Shown here one piece after another: positions 46,866-56,710 of a DNA stretch of 64,000 bases (the first letter of the stretch is position 1; every line of letters begins with the position of its first letter). Below the pieces are notes generated by a model. The model was not told the DNA's origin and did not search any database. It was given only the letters and a program-made list of their open reading frames with translations. Source of the DNA: Xenoacremonium recifei (taxonomy: Eukaryota; Ascomycota; Sordariomycetes; Hypocreales; Nectriaceae); NCBI GenBank assembly GCA_012184525.1, contig WOFQ01000006.1, positions 930,001 through 994,000 of the forward strand, read 5' to 3'. A program made the translations under genes and the position numbers.

Positions 46866-49442
46866 ATGCCACCATCATCAGTTCCAGAGCTTCAGCAGAA
46901 GCTCTTCAAGCGAATGGGTTTGGAGGTACCAGACATCGAGCCAAACCGAAAAACCAAACATGGCCAGCATTACGCTCACCAGATGTCTCGAAAAGAGCAA
47001 CGAAAAGCGCACAGGGTACAAAAGAAGACCCATATCTATTCTCGTGCATTCGTGAACGACAAGAGAAACCGGCCAACGGCAAAATCTGACCATGGGCCTT
47101 CACATCCTTCAAAAAAGTGGCCTATAGCCTCAAAAACAACGAAGCAGGATGAGATGGAAGACGACGACAATGAGAACGATATTGACGACCAACTCACAAG
47201 TGGTGCTGAAGAGGGGAGCATGCTCGACGAAGAATCTGAAGAGTTGGATGACCCATTCGACGATGACGAGGATGAAGAAGAAATAGCGGAAAAAGCAGAA
47301 GACGAGGAGCAACTTGAGTCTCACGGGAGAAGGGTCTCTCAGGCAGTGCAAGCAAAGCTTGCCCAAGACGACGCTGAAATTGACGAATTTGAGAGAAAAC
47401 TTGGCATTAAGAAGGGAAGAAAGTCATTACCTCAGGCTTTCAAAGACGATGGTCTAGACGAGTTGATGGCGGATTTCGACGAAGGTGCTCCTGATGAGAG
47501 TGATGAGGAGGATCGCAAGAGAAAAAGAGAATACGAAGGGTGGCTAGCGTCGAAACGAAAGAACCCGGCACAGCCGAAAGGAGAGGCAATGAACGAAGAA
47601 AGGGATTCAGCAGAGAGCGACGAGGACGAAGACATGGACGACTTTGACGACGACGATTTCGACGGCTTTGATTCTGAACCAGAGGGGCCAGTGAAAGCCC
47701 AAGTACAACAACGCGAAAATCCATATGTTGCACCGACGTCGGGAGTTCAAGTTGCTAAATACGTCCCACCATCACTTCGAAGGGTCGGAAGTTCTGAGGA
47801 AGAAAGCAAGAGCCGTTTACGTAAACAGGTCCAGGGTCTTATAAACCGTCTCACGGATGCCAACATCTTGTCAATTGTGAGCTCGGTCGAGGAGCTGTAC
47901 CAGAAGAATGCTCGTGGTGATGTCACAGACATAATCACGGATGCTATTATGGCGCAAATATGCAAACCCGAGAGCCTTCCAGATCAGTTTTTTGTCCTGA
48001 CTGGAGGATTCGCAGCTGCTACGTACAGGCTTATTGGAGCAAGCTTTGGTTCTCAGTTGATCCGAAGGATCGTTGCGGACTTTGGCGTCGAGTACGACAG
48101 AGCCTCCCAAGATACAAATGGTGACCCGTCTGGATTTCAAAAAGAGACCTCTAACCTCATCACACTTCTATCCCAACTTTATGTGTTTGAGGTTGTCAGC
48201 TGCAGAATCCTCTTTGATTACATGGAGAAGCTGTTGAGCAATCTCTCGGAGCTCAACGTCGAACTACTTCTTCGCATTTGCCGCATGGCCGGCCGATTGA
48301 TGAGGAGGGATGACCCCCAGACCCTAAAGCATGTAGCAGGGGTTCTGAGTCAAGCTGTCTCGAGAGTCGGCTATGCCAACATCTCTGTTCGGACAAAGTT
48401 CATGATTGATACTATCACCGACTTGAAGAATGCAAAACCCAAAGCGCGAGGCATGGATTCAGCGATCGTCTCGGAGCATGTGCAACGGATGAAGAAACGA
48501 TTAGGCGAGCTCAAATCCCAATCACGTCGACTAGAGGGCGTGTCTCCCATGGGCATCGGGCTCGTTGACATAGAAGGAGCCGCTACTCGGGGCAAGTGGT
48601 GGCTCGTAGGAGCAAGTGTTCCAGCCAACATTGTCAATGAAAAGCACGATGCTAAGCTTTCCCGAAGGGAAGACGAAAGGGAGCCGTCTGACGAAGAGGA
48701 TATGGATTTTATCCTTCCTGACTATCCACAGAAGGCGCGAGCTCAAGGACTCACCGGAACGGCACAGATAGCCATCTTCACGGCTCTCATGACTGCTGCG
48801 GACTTCGAGCAAGGCTATCGACAGTTTTTAAATCTCAACCTGAGGAAGGACGACCAGTTGGAGCTGGCCCGAGTCTTGATCCAGTGCGTGGGAAGCGAAG
48901 CTCAGTACAACCCCTACTATGCATTGGTAGGGAACAAGGCATGCGCCAATAGTAAACTTCGGTTTGCTTTTCAAGATCGACTATGGAAGATCTTCCGAGG
49001 CCTAGGCGAGTCTCTCTTTGGAGAGGGACCTGATGATGACGACACAGCCGACGGCGAAAGAATGAGGGACGAAAGGCGAATTAGTAACGTTGCCCAATTC
49101 TATGCATCACTCATCACAGATGGGGCGTTGAGCATTGCGATACTGAGACCGCTTGAACTGCCAGAGCTCAATGAGTGGACGTCAATGTTTGTGGAGCGAC
49201 TAGTCATAGCATTGCTTCAAAAATGCAGAGGTAAACAAATCAAGGAGGATGCTAGAGTCGAGAAGTACTTTGGACCGGCAAGGGATTTCCCTGGCCTGGC
49301 CGCCGGTATCCATTGGATCCTGAGGAAGAAGATCCGGAAGACGAAGTTGATTACTACGAAGGAGGCGAAAAAGCTGGACGATGTTCGCCAAAAGGTTCAG
49401 ACAGCAGTCCAAGCAGTCACGGCAGTCACGGAGACTAGCTGA
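46866..49442 (+). CDS. sgd1: Nucleolar MIF4G/MA3 protein Sgd1 (NOM1)
   Basis: A single exon of 858 residues. Sgd1/NOM1 is a nucleolar protein that works with the DEAD-box helicase Fal1 (eIF4A3-like) in 18S rRNA maturation. The N-terminus is basic (SRKEQRKAHRVQKKTH) and is followed by long acidic tracts rich in Asp and Glu up to about residue 290. The MIF4G domain begins after YVPPSLRR, near LRKQVQGLINRLTDANILSI, and runs to about 540. The MA3 domain lies around residues 625-760, from TGTAQIAIFTALMTAADFEQGY. The end is helical and basic (KKIRKTKLITTKEAKKLDDVRQK). The length matches fungal relatives. No intron was seen. Confidence 0.93.
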   Translation: MPPSSVPELQQKLFKRMGLEVPDIEPNRKTKHGQHYAHQMSRKEQRKAHRVQKKTHIYSRAFVNDKRNRPTAKSDHGPSHPSKKWPIASKTTKQDEMEDDDNENDIDDQLTSGAEEGSMLDEESEELDDPFDDDEDEEEIAEKAEDEEQLESHGRRVSQAVQAKLAQDDAEIDEFERKLGIKKGRKSLPQAFKDDGLDELMADFDEGAPDESDEEDRKRKREYEGWLASKRKNPAQPKGEAMNEERDSAESDEDEDMDDFDDDDFDGFDSEPEGPVKAQVQQRENPYVAPTSGVQVAKYVPPSLRRVGSSEEESKSRLRKQVQGLINRLTDANILSIVSSVEELYQKNARGDVTDIITDAIMAQICKPESLPDQFFVLTGGFAAATYRLIGASFGSQLIRRIVADFGVEYDRASQDTNGDPSGFQKETSNLITLLSQLYVFEVVSCRILFDYMEKLLSNLSELNVELLLRICRMAGRLMRRDDPQTLKHVAGVLSQAVSRVGYANISVRTKFMIDTITDLKNAKPKARGMDSAIVSEHVQRMKKRLGELKSQSRRLEGVSPMGIGLVDIEGAATRGKWWLVGASVPANIVNEKHDAKLSRREDEREPSDEEDMDFILPDYPQKARAQGLTGTAQIAIFTALMTAADFEQGYRQFLNLNLRKDDQLELARVLIQCVGSEAQYNPYYALVGNKACANSKLRFAFQDRLWKIFRGLGESLFGEGPDDDDTADGERMRDERRISNVAQFYASLITDGALSIAILRPLELPELNEWTSMFVERLVIALLQKCRGKQIKEDARVEKYFGPARDFPGLAAGIHWILRKKIRKTKLITTKEAKKLDDVRQKVQTAVQAVTAVTETS

Positions 49443-50212
49443 TGAAAGAGAGCAGCATATGCGGCGTTGCTGAGGACTTTCGCCGGTGTTTATCTGACCG
49501 GAGCGGCGAAACAAGGCATGTAAGCCGAGCGGCAGCCATAAGTTGGAAGAAGTTTATTAATTAGTTGTCTATTCTGAGTCTCCAAAAATGGCGACATTAT
49601 ATAAGAGGCTCCGAAAGGGCGTCAGATGACTGTAAAAGATCAATCCGCATTTGTTAAATACGAGAAACGAGTCATCTGCTGCTGGACTTGGTTCTGAAGA
49701 TGATTCGCCGAGACGCTCGTAGTTTCGCGACAATGAATCCCGACGAGAGCTATCTACGGCTACACACGGGAAGGTACGGGTTGTCGGTGTTTGAAGACCG
49801 GAGCTTGCGCCCCAAGGCTCCTTTCTGGTTGTTGGCTGTTGGGGCGACCAGGAGACGGATGCCCGGGGCGGGCGAAAGACCAGGCGCATAGCCGGCGCTG
49901 GAACCGTCGGGCCCCATCCCTAAGAGAAGAAAAATTACCTGATGGGCGGTGGCGCATTGCCGAAGCTCCCTGGAGCACGACGCAAGGGCTCTCAGGTACC
50001 GGTACCTCCTAGGGCCGCCAGAGACTCCATATTTGGAACTGTTGGAGCTTCCCCGGCCCGTACCTCTACTTCTAGCAGCAAGCTTGGCCTGTCGCTCCCT
50101 CAAAACGAAAACCTTCGGTTCGCGCTTTGCCTGCTCACTTAATACCTCCCCATCACCACATCCTCCTTTTCCCATTGCCACTCCGCAAAACACCTTCACC
50201 CGGTCTCCCAAG
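49443..50212. other. Intergenic region sgd1/lpd1
   Basis: 770 bases with the 3' flank of sgd1 and the lpd1 promoter. A long minus-strand frame here continues into lpd1 exons and is treated as a shadow. Confidence 0.5.
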
Positions 50213-52076
50213 ATGCTCTCGAGTCGCTTGATATCTAGAGTCGCTGCGCGACCAGCCTTCCAAAAATCAGCGTGAGTCTCGATCGACTTTTCCAGCTCTG
50301 CCCCTATGACATCAAAATTTCGATCTGGGCGCTGGCCCAACAACGATTGAGAGAGCAGACGAGAACCCCAACCTGCATGCCATACTTCTTCTGTTGCTAA
50401 CTTTGATATTCTGTTGATAGTCTCCCTGTCGTCGTCTCGTCGCCGACACTTTCGCGATGGAGCCGAGGATACGCTTCGGCGTCTGGTGCGTAGCTTCCAC
50501 GTATTCGTACATCCCCGTTCGGAGCAGCATTGACCAAGCATTAGAGGAGAAGGATCTGGTCATCATTGGTGGTGGTGTGGCAGGCTACGTCGCTGCCATC
50601 AAGGCAGGCCAAGAAGGCATGAATGTAAGAACCGAGAATTGAGGCGAGGGTGCTCCCTGTCGCTAATGATCCTGCGCGCCCAGGTGACCTGCATCGAGAA
50701 ACGCGGCGCTCTCGGCGGAACCTGCTTGAATGTCGGCTGCATTCCCTCAAAATCCCTCCTCAACAACTCACATCTGTACCACCAAATCCTCCACGATACT
50801 AAAAACCGAGGTATCGAGGTCGGCGACGTCAAATTGAACCTTGGCAACTTCATGAAGGCCAAGGAAAACGCTGTCAACGGCTTGACCAAGGGAATCGAAT
50901 TCCTTTTCAAGAAGAACGGTGTCGAGTATATCAAGGGCACCGGCTCCTTCGTCAACGAGAATGAGATCAAGGTCGAACTCAACGATGGCGGCGAGACCAG
51001 CGTGCGCGGCAAGAACATCATCATTGCCACCGGTTCCGAGTCTACCCCCTTCCCGGGCCTTGAGATCGACGAGAAGCGTGTCATTACTAGCACCGGCGCC
51101 ATTGCCCTCCAGGAAATCCCCAAGACCATGACTGTTATTGGTGGAGGTATCATTGGTCTCGAGATGGCTTCTGTTTGGTCGCGACTTGGCACGAAGGTCA
51201 CTGTGGTCGAATTCCTCGGTCAGATCGGTGGACCGGGCATGGACACCGAGATCGCCAAAGCCACCCAAAAGACGCTGAAGAAGCAGGGACTGGAGTTCAA
51301 ACTCAACACCAAGGTTGTCAGCGGTGACAAGTCTGGTGACCTTGTGAAGCTCGAGATTGACTCCGCAAAGGGTGGGAAACCCGAGACTGTAGGTTCATTC
51401 CTTTCCACGAGCAACTTCTGGAAATTTTTGGTGGCAATAGGATTCTGACGGTTCATAGATCGAGTCTGACGTTGTTCTTGTCGCTATCGGTCGACGACCT
51501 TACACCGGCGGCCTCGGCCTCGAGAATATTGGCATGGAGCTTGACGAGCGTGGCCGAGTCATTATCGATTCCGAGTACCGAACTAAGATCCCCCATATTC
51601 GATGCGTCGGCGATGTCACTTTCGGTCCCATGCTTGCCCACAAGGCCGAGGAGGAAGCTGTTGCTGTCATCGAATATATCAAGAAGGGCTACGGCCACGT
51701 GAACTACGGCGCGATCCCGTCGGTTATGTACACATATCCTGAGGTTGCGTGGGTTGGCCAGAGCGAGCAGGACCTGAAGAACCAGAAGATCCCCTACCGA
51801 GTCGGCACCTTCCCCTTCTCCGCCAACTCCCGAGCCAAGACGAACATGGACACCGAGGGCATGGTGAAGATGCTCGCTGACCCTGAGACCGATCGACTTT
51901 TGGGTGTTCACATCATTGGCCCCAATGCGGGTGAGATGATTGCCGAGGGCACCCTGGCGCTTGAGTACGGCGCCTCCAGCGAGGACATTGCCCGGACATG
52001 CCACGCTCATCCCACACTGGCTGAGGCCTTCAAGGAGGCAGCCATGGCTACCCACGCCAAGGCCATCCATTTCTAA
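50213..52076 (+). CDS. lpd1: Dihydrolipoamide dehydrogenase (E3)
   Basis: The exons are 50213-50271, 50421-50485, 50545-50624, 50684-51388 and 51459-52076, giving 508 residues. This mitochondrial flavoenzyme reoxidises lipoamide in the pyruvate, 2-oxoglutarate and branched-chain dehydrogenases and in the glycine cleavage system, passing electrons to NAD+. A mitochondrial presequence (MLSSRLISRVAARPAFQKSA, then more Arg/Ser) is spread over the first two exons. The FAD loop is VIIGGGVAG. The redox disulfide is Cys82-Cys87 (GGTCLNVGC). The NAD loop is VIGGGIIGLE. The second FAD motif is CVGDVTFGPMLAHKAEEE, and the C-terminal catalytic His487-Glu492 lies in HAHPTLAEA. The protein is complete, and all intron phases agree. 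Confidence 0.97.
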
Positions 52077-52822
52077 GCTTGTTGGCCACGCGAACAGGAC
52101 CGGGGATGGGGTGTGAAGAACGAAAGAGGCGTCTTGCTCGGTATTGTAGGACTGACGAGTCCGGTACGACAAGAAGCTCGAAATATTTGCTCGTTTCTTT
52201 CTGACGGAGGGATTCTTGACCTGCGAACCTGTGGGATGGCCTGATGGGGCCGGAGGTGTCCGTTGTTTGGCGCTCGACATGCACAAGAGCTGGAAGGGTG
52301 CGATGGATCAACCCTTTGAGCCTGGTTCCTTTGTCTGGCTAGGTTTCTGGGTTGTGTAAACTAGTAAGATTTGTTCTAGCATGATGGAATAGAGCAATCA
52401 AAATATGATAAGAACAAGATATCGGGCAATCGATTAAACATTTCGAGACTTTGGCAAGCAATGAGAGCGCTCATTGTCGGCGTACACTATATCATTTACT
52501 GCAATAAAAACTTGTTGATACACTAGGGACTCGTCTTTCAAGTTATTCTGTTGGTCTCAATGCTTAGGCAGCATGTCTAGGTAGCTGAACTCTTCACCAT
52601 ATCCTATATCCGGCATTCTCTGGACGTACTGCCGAGAGCAACGGATTTGCTGTAACGATTGGTGCTCTCTTGTGCCGAGCCGGAGGGACCGAGAAACTGC
52701 AAGCATTGTACGGTGTACATGCACCGGATTTTGGGTCTTCCGGCAGATCAGGCCATTTGTGGTATCCCTCGGCTGGTTCAGGGGCAAGGACATATGCAAC
52801 CTTTGAGGAATTTGGCCCTTTG

Positions 52823-52832
52823 TACGGAGTAC
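52823..52832. repeat. TACGGAGTAC motif copy 7
   Basis: Exact 9-mer extended by one base; it lies inside the unassigned minus-strand frame. Confidence 0.55.
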
Positions 52833-53332
52833 GGGTGCTGTGACTGCTAAGATGAAGGTCAATGAGTCGAGAATTGAATCCGTCAAGTGCCGTGATGACG
52901 AATTAGTCGTTGATTGTTGCCGTCTCACAAGTCTAACAATTCCGGCTGGACGAGTAACGGAATTATAGCAAGATCCCTCCCACTTGAAACGGGCGGCCAA
53001 TCTTGACAGCAGTACTGCGCAATTGGAAGGTCGAAATCCAAGACCTACGTACGTTACGGTATGTGACGCACGGATTACCTGGTCGAGGGTACTCTGGAAG
53101 GTACATACAGAGTAGGAGCTGCCCCGAGCTCCAACCTCGAGGTGTTGACGGGCGGGGTAGAATGGATGGACCCTGGATAGAATCCTCCACTTCTCGCGAC
53201 CATCCATCGTCGATGGAATCGACCCCCTGGGTCATGGAACGGCTCCAGTCGCTGAGCTTTGAATCCGCCCGCTACTGGCCACTAATTGGGAGCCTAGAAC
53301 TCAGCACATGCATCTTCCTCGAATACAGTGCC

Positions 53333-53342
53333 TACTCCGTAC
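53333..53342. repeat. TACTCCGTAC motif copy 8
   Basis: Exact 9-mer extended by one base, 252 bases upstream of the desaturase start codon. Confidence 0.55.
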
Positions 53343-53593
53343 GGGCTAGGTCGACAACACGAATACGTTCATCCGAAGATGCGGTGAATTGAGCCTCTCC
53401 TCCCTTTCCGAGCTCAGGCCCCTTTCTCTCTCCTCCATATACATCCCCCTCCCCCACAACTCCTTCGCTCGTTTGCTATCCATTCCTCCAGTACCTGCAC
53501 GTCTGATCCAGCGGTATCGCGGCCTCCGCCGTTTTCCTCTGCTTGTTTTCGAATTTGCGATTACGTCTATCGCACCAGGCTGTCACCTCAATC

Positions 53594-55429
53594 ATGGCAA
53601 CTCCCAGCCCGGCCGATGGGCGCATCACCGGCCTCCCAGGCCTTGATGAAGCCCTCAAAACGAAGCGAGAGCTGCCTTTCATGACCAGAGACGAGGTTGA
53701 GGCGCTGATTGCGGAGGATCGCAAGATTATCATTGTCCACGGCCTTGTGCTTAAAACCGATGCCTGGTTGAAACACCATCCTGGAGGTGACATTGCCATC
53801 CTGCACATGGTGGGCAAAGATGCCTCAGACGAGATTGATGCGTGAGTTTGGGGTCCTCAATGGACGCCTTCTACGTTTCCTGGCCTTCCATAGCTGACTG
53901 AATCTCGCAGTTTTCATTCACTAGAAACGAGACACCAGATGCTGCGTTATCGAATTGGCCGCGTGGAGCTCCCGTGGAAGAATTTCCTACCTCCAATTCA
54001 AGGCGGCGTCTTCCGAACCAGAGCCCAGATCGAAGCCGGGACGAACGACGATGTCGATAGCCACAAGGACACCTCCTCGAGCCCAGCAACCTCCCGATCA
54101 CCATCTCCTGTCTTTGACGATGACGAAAGCAACGACCAGACCCTCCGCCAGCGATCAGGAAATGGCCCCAGCACTGTTCGATCAGCCTCGATATCCTCTG
54201 TTTCAACGGCCGAAGACGCGTTTGACGGTATGTCCTATCTGGATACTGTGACGATGGAACACATCAAATTAGACCTGGACAAATATCCTGCTCCAAACGC
54301 AGATGCGCAAGCCAAAGTCGTTGCAAAATATCGCGAATTGCACCAACGCATCTTCGACGAGGGGTTGTACGAATGCAATTACTGGGCATACGGAGTTGAG
54401 TGCATTCGTTATAGTCTGCTTGCCATTATGACCATAGTGTTCCTTCGTTGGGAGTGGTACTTCATGAGTGCGTTCGCTCTTGGGGGCCTTTGGCATCAGT
54501 TGGTCTTTACAGCTCATGATGCCGGCCACATGGGAATCACTCATAACTTCCATGTCGACTCGGTCATTGGAATCATGATTGCTGATTTCATTGGTGGTTT
54601 GTCTATGGGTTGGTGGAAGCGAAACCACAATGTTCACCACATTGTGACGAATGCGCCAGAACACGATCCTGACATCGAGCACATGCCCCTGTTTGCAGTC
54701 TCCCACCGCCTTTTGGGGAACCTCTACTCGACTTACTACCGGAAGATTATGGCTTATGATGCCATTGCTAAAGTCCTGCTCCGAATCCAGAAATACACCT
54801 ACTACCCCTTACTAGCATTGGCTCGTTTCAACCTTTATCGCCTTTCCTGGGACTATCTCCTTGCTGGCCGTGGTCCCAAGAAAGGACCCGCTGCCTGGCA
54901 TCGATATCTCGAGTTCGTTGGGCAGGTCTTCTTTTGGTATTGGTTCGGATATGAGCTCATGTACAAAGCCCTGCCCGACGGCCGTACACGATTCATGTAT
55001 CTCCTGGTCAGCCATGTTGTGGCATCACCTCTTCATGTCCAGATCGTCCTTTCGCACTTTGCCATGAGCACGGCCGACCTCGGTCCTCAAGAGTCTTTCC
55101 CCCAGAGGATGCTGCGTACTACCATGGACGTTGACTGCCCCGAGTGGCTCGACTTCATCCACGGCGGACTGCAGTTCCAAGCGATCCATCATCTTTATCC
55201 ACGCATACCACGACACAACCTCCGCAAGACCCAGGCGCTTGTACTGGAGTTCTGTCACGAGGTCGGGATCCCGTACGCACTTTACGGCTTCGCAAACAGT
55301 AATCAGCAAGTCATAGGACGACTTGCTGAAGTTTCGAGGCAGGCAGCCATCCTGGCCAAGTGCCAGAGGACGGTAGCGGAAAGCGGCGATCTCTCTGGAC
55401 ATGGTCATCATCATCATCATCACCACTGA
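53594..55429 (+). CDS. Sphingolipid delta-8 desaturase with N-terminal cytochrome b5 domain
   Basis: The exons are 53594-53841 and 53911-55429, giving 588 residues. The enzyme puts a double bond at C8 of the sphingoid base of fungal glucosylceramides in the ER membrane. The b5 domain carries HPGG at 62-65, with His85 as the likely second haem ligand. A Ser/Asp-rich, probably disordered linker (about 125-185) follows. The desaturase has the three histidine boxes of the front-end class: HDAGH at 285-289, HNVHH at 322-326 and QAIHH at 506-510, with Gln as the first residue of the third box, as expected for b5-fusion enzymes. Several hydrophobic segments span the membrane. The protein ends in Gly-His-Gly followed by seven histidines (582-588). 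Delta-6-type activity cannot be excluded from motifs alone. Confidence 0.9.
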
Positions 55430-56710
55430 AATCAAGGTAGCGGATTAGAGGCACCTTAACGCTGCGTATTGGCTGAACTTGTGCCTCGATGCATCGTTTG
55501 CCGGCTGAGAAAATGACCTCGATGCGTGTGTCGCGAGCACGTCTTACCTGACCATCACCCTGACTCTCAATACACGCTTGACTGATATGACACTTGACGA
55601 AGCGTTTGACCCACGAGAAGGAGGTCGCCAATGATAGATCCTGCGTTTTACATTGTCGATAGGGATTTCTGGACGCATTTCACCCAGCCCATATCACGAA
55701 CATTGCCGACAGAAGCATGATAAAGGAGGAGCGATAGAAGAATAGATACGAATTGGTTTTAGTCTAGGCAACGAAGGCTCAAAGGCTACATCACAAGCTG
55801 CCTAAAGGATTTTGAAGAATATCATATCATAAGGAGCGTTCAAGCCTGATCTTACGCCAGTAATTACCCGGGGGATATCAAAGGAAGTCTAAAGATCTAA
55901 TAAAAATTGAATCGAGATGAATGTTCGACGAGCCTCATGAATTCATCCGTATCGTAATAAGAGAGGTATGGTCGGTCATGTCCGCATTAATCCCCAAGGC
56001 ACCTCTTTGCCTGTCTATGCCTTGATAAGATACGACAGCAATTAGTCACATGCTCGCTCTTTGTCTATTTAGTGACACGTTTACCAAGCTGGGCCGGGAT
56101 AGCAACCCTGAAGACTTGACCTTTGGACATTATTACGACGGGTGGACGAGGTATGCCCGTGTCACTTGATCTGGGCCTCGGAAGCAAAGAGATCGGGAAG
56201 AAGATATTCTACATGATTAGATCTATTAGGTAAGGGACGAAATCGAACAGGTACAGGGCATGTGACACATTCGTCGATCGAGCGCGGCTACCTACGTTGA
56301 AGGCGGGATACTAGAGTAGACTTGAGGGTGGCCCGCTGGTTCGCCTGACCTGGGGAAACCAGTGGCGCCTACAGTGGACAGGAGGACAGTGACGCCACAG
56401 TGCGTGCCCCAAAAAACTCCTAGCCCAGGCGTTCCAAGGTTCCCATCCCATCCCCGTCCGCCTCCTCTCCTTGCTATTAACCGGGCTGGAGCTAAACTTA
56501 ACTTCATCCTCATCATCACACGCGCGATCGACTCGACGGATTTATCCATCCTGCTGTGTATTCATTTTTCGTCACTATAGCATCCTCGCACTGACACCTG
56601 CATTACTGCTCTCGTCTCATTTCTCTCTGGCCCAGGGAAGCAGTCGGGCTGCCAGTTCCTCCCGTCGTAGTGCAGTGCCTCCGCTGCTAGAGGATGTGAC
56701 TGAAGCCACC
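55430..56710. other. Intergenic region desaturase/vac14
   Basis: About 1.3 kb. The left part is comparatively A/T-rich and the right part is C-rich leader. No gene was recognised. Confidence 0.5.

Larger units (their letters stand above)
52077..53593. other. Intergenic region lpd1/desaturase
   Basis: About 1.5 kb with two copies of the TACGGAGTA motif (52823-52832 and 53333-53342). A 216-codon minus-strand frame at 52557-53207 is reported as a finding. The last 200 bases are C/T-rich, likely the desaturase leader. Confidence 0.5.

Noticed and set aside
49750..50541. 263-codon minus-strand frame
   Set aside because: It overlaps the first three lpd1 exons and introns in antisense; no family resemblance.
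51453..52286. 277-codon minus-strand frame
   Set aside because: It is antisense to the last lpd1 exon, another effect of codon bias.
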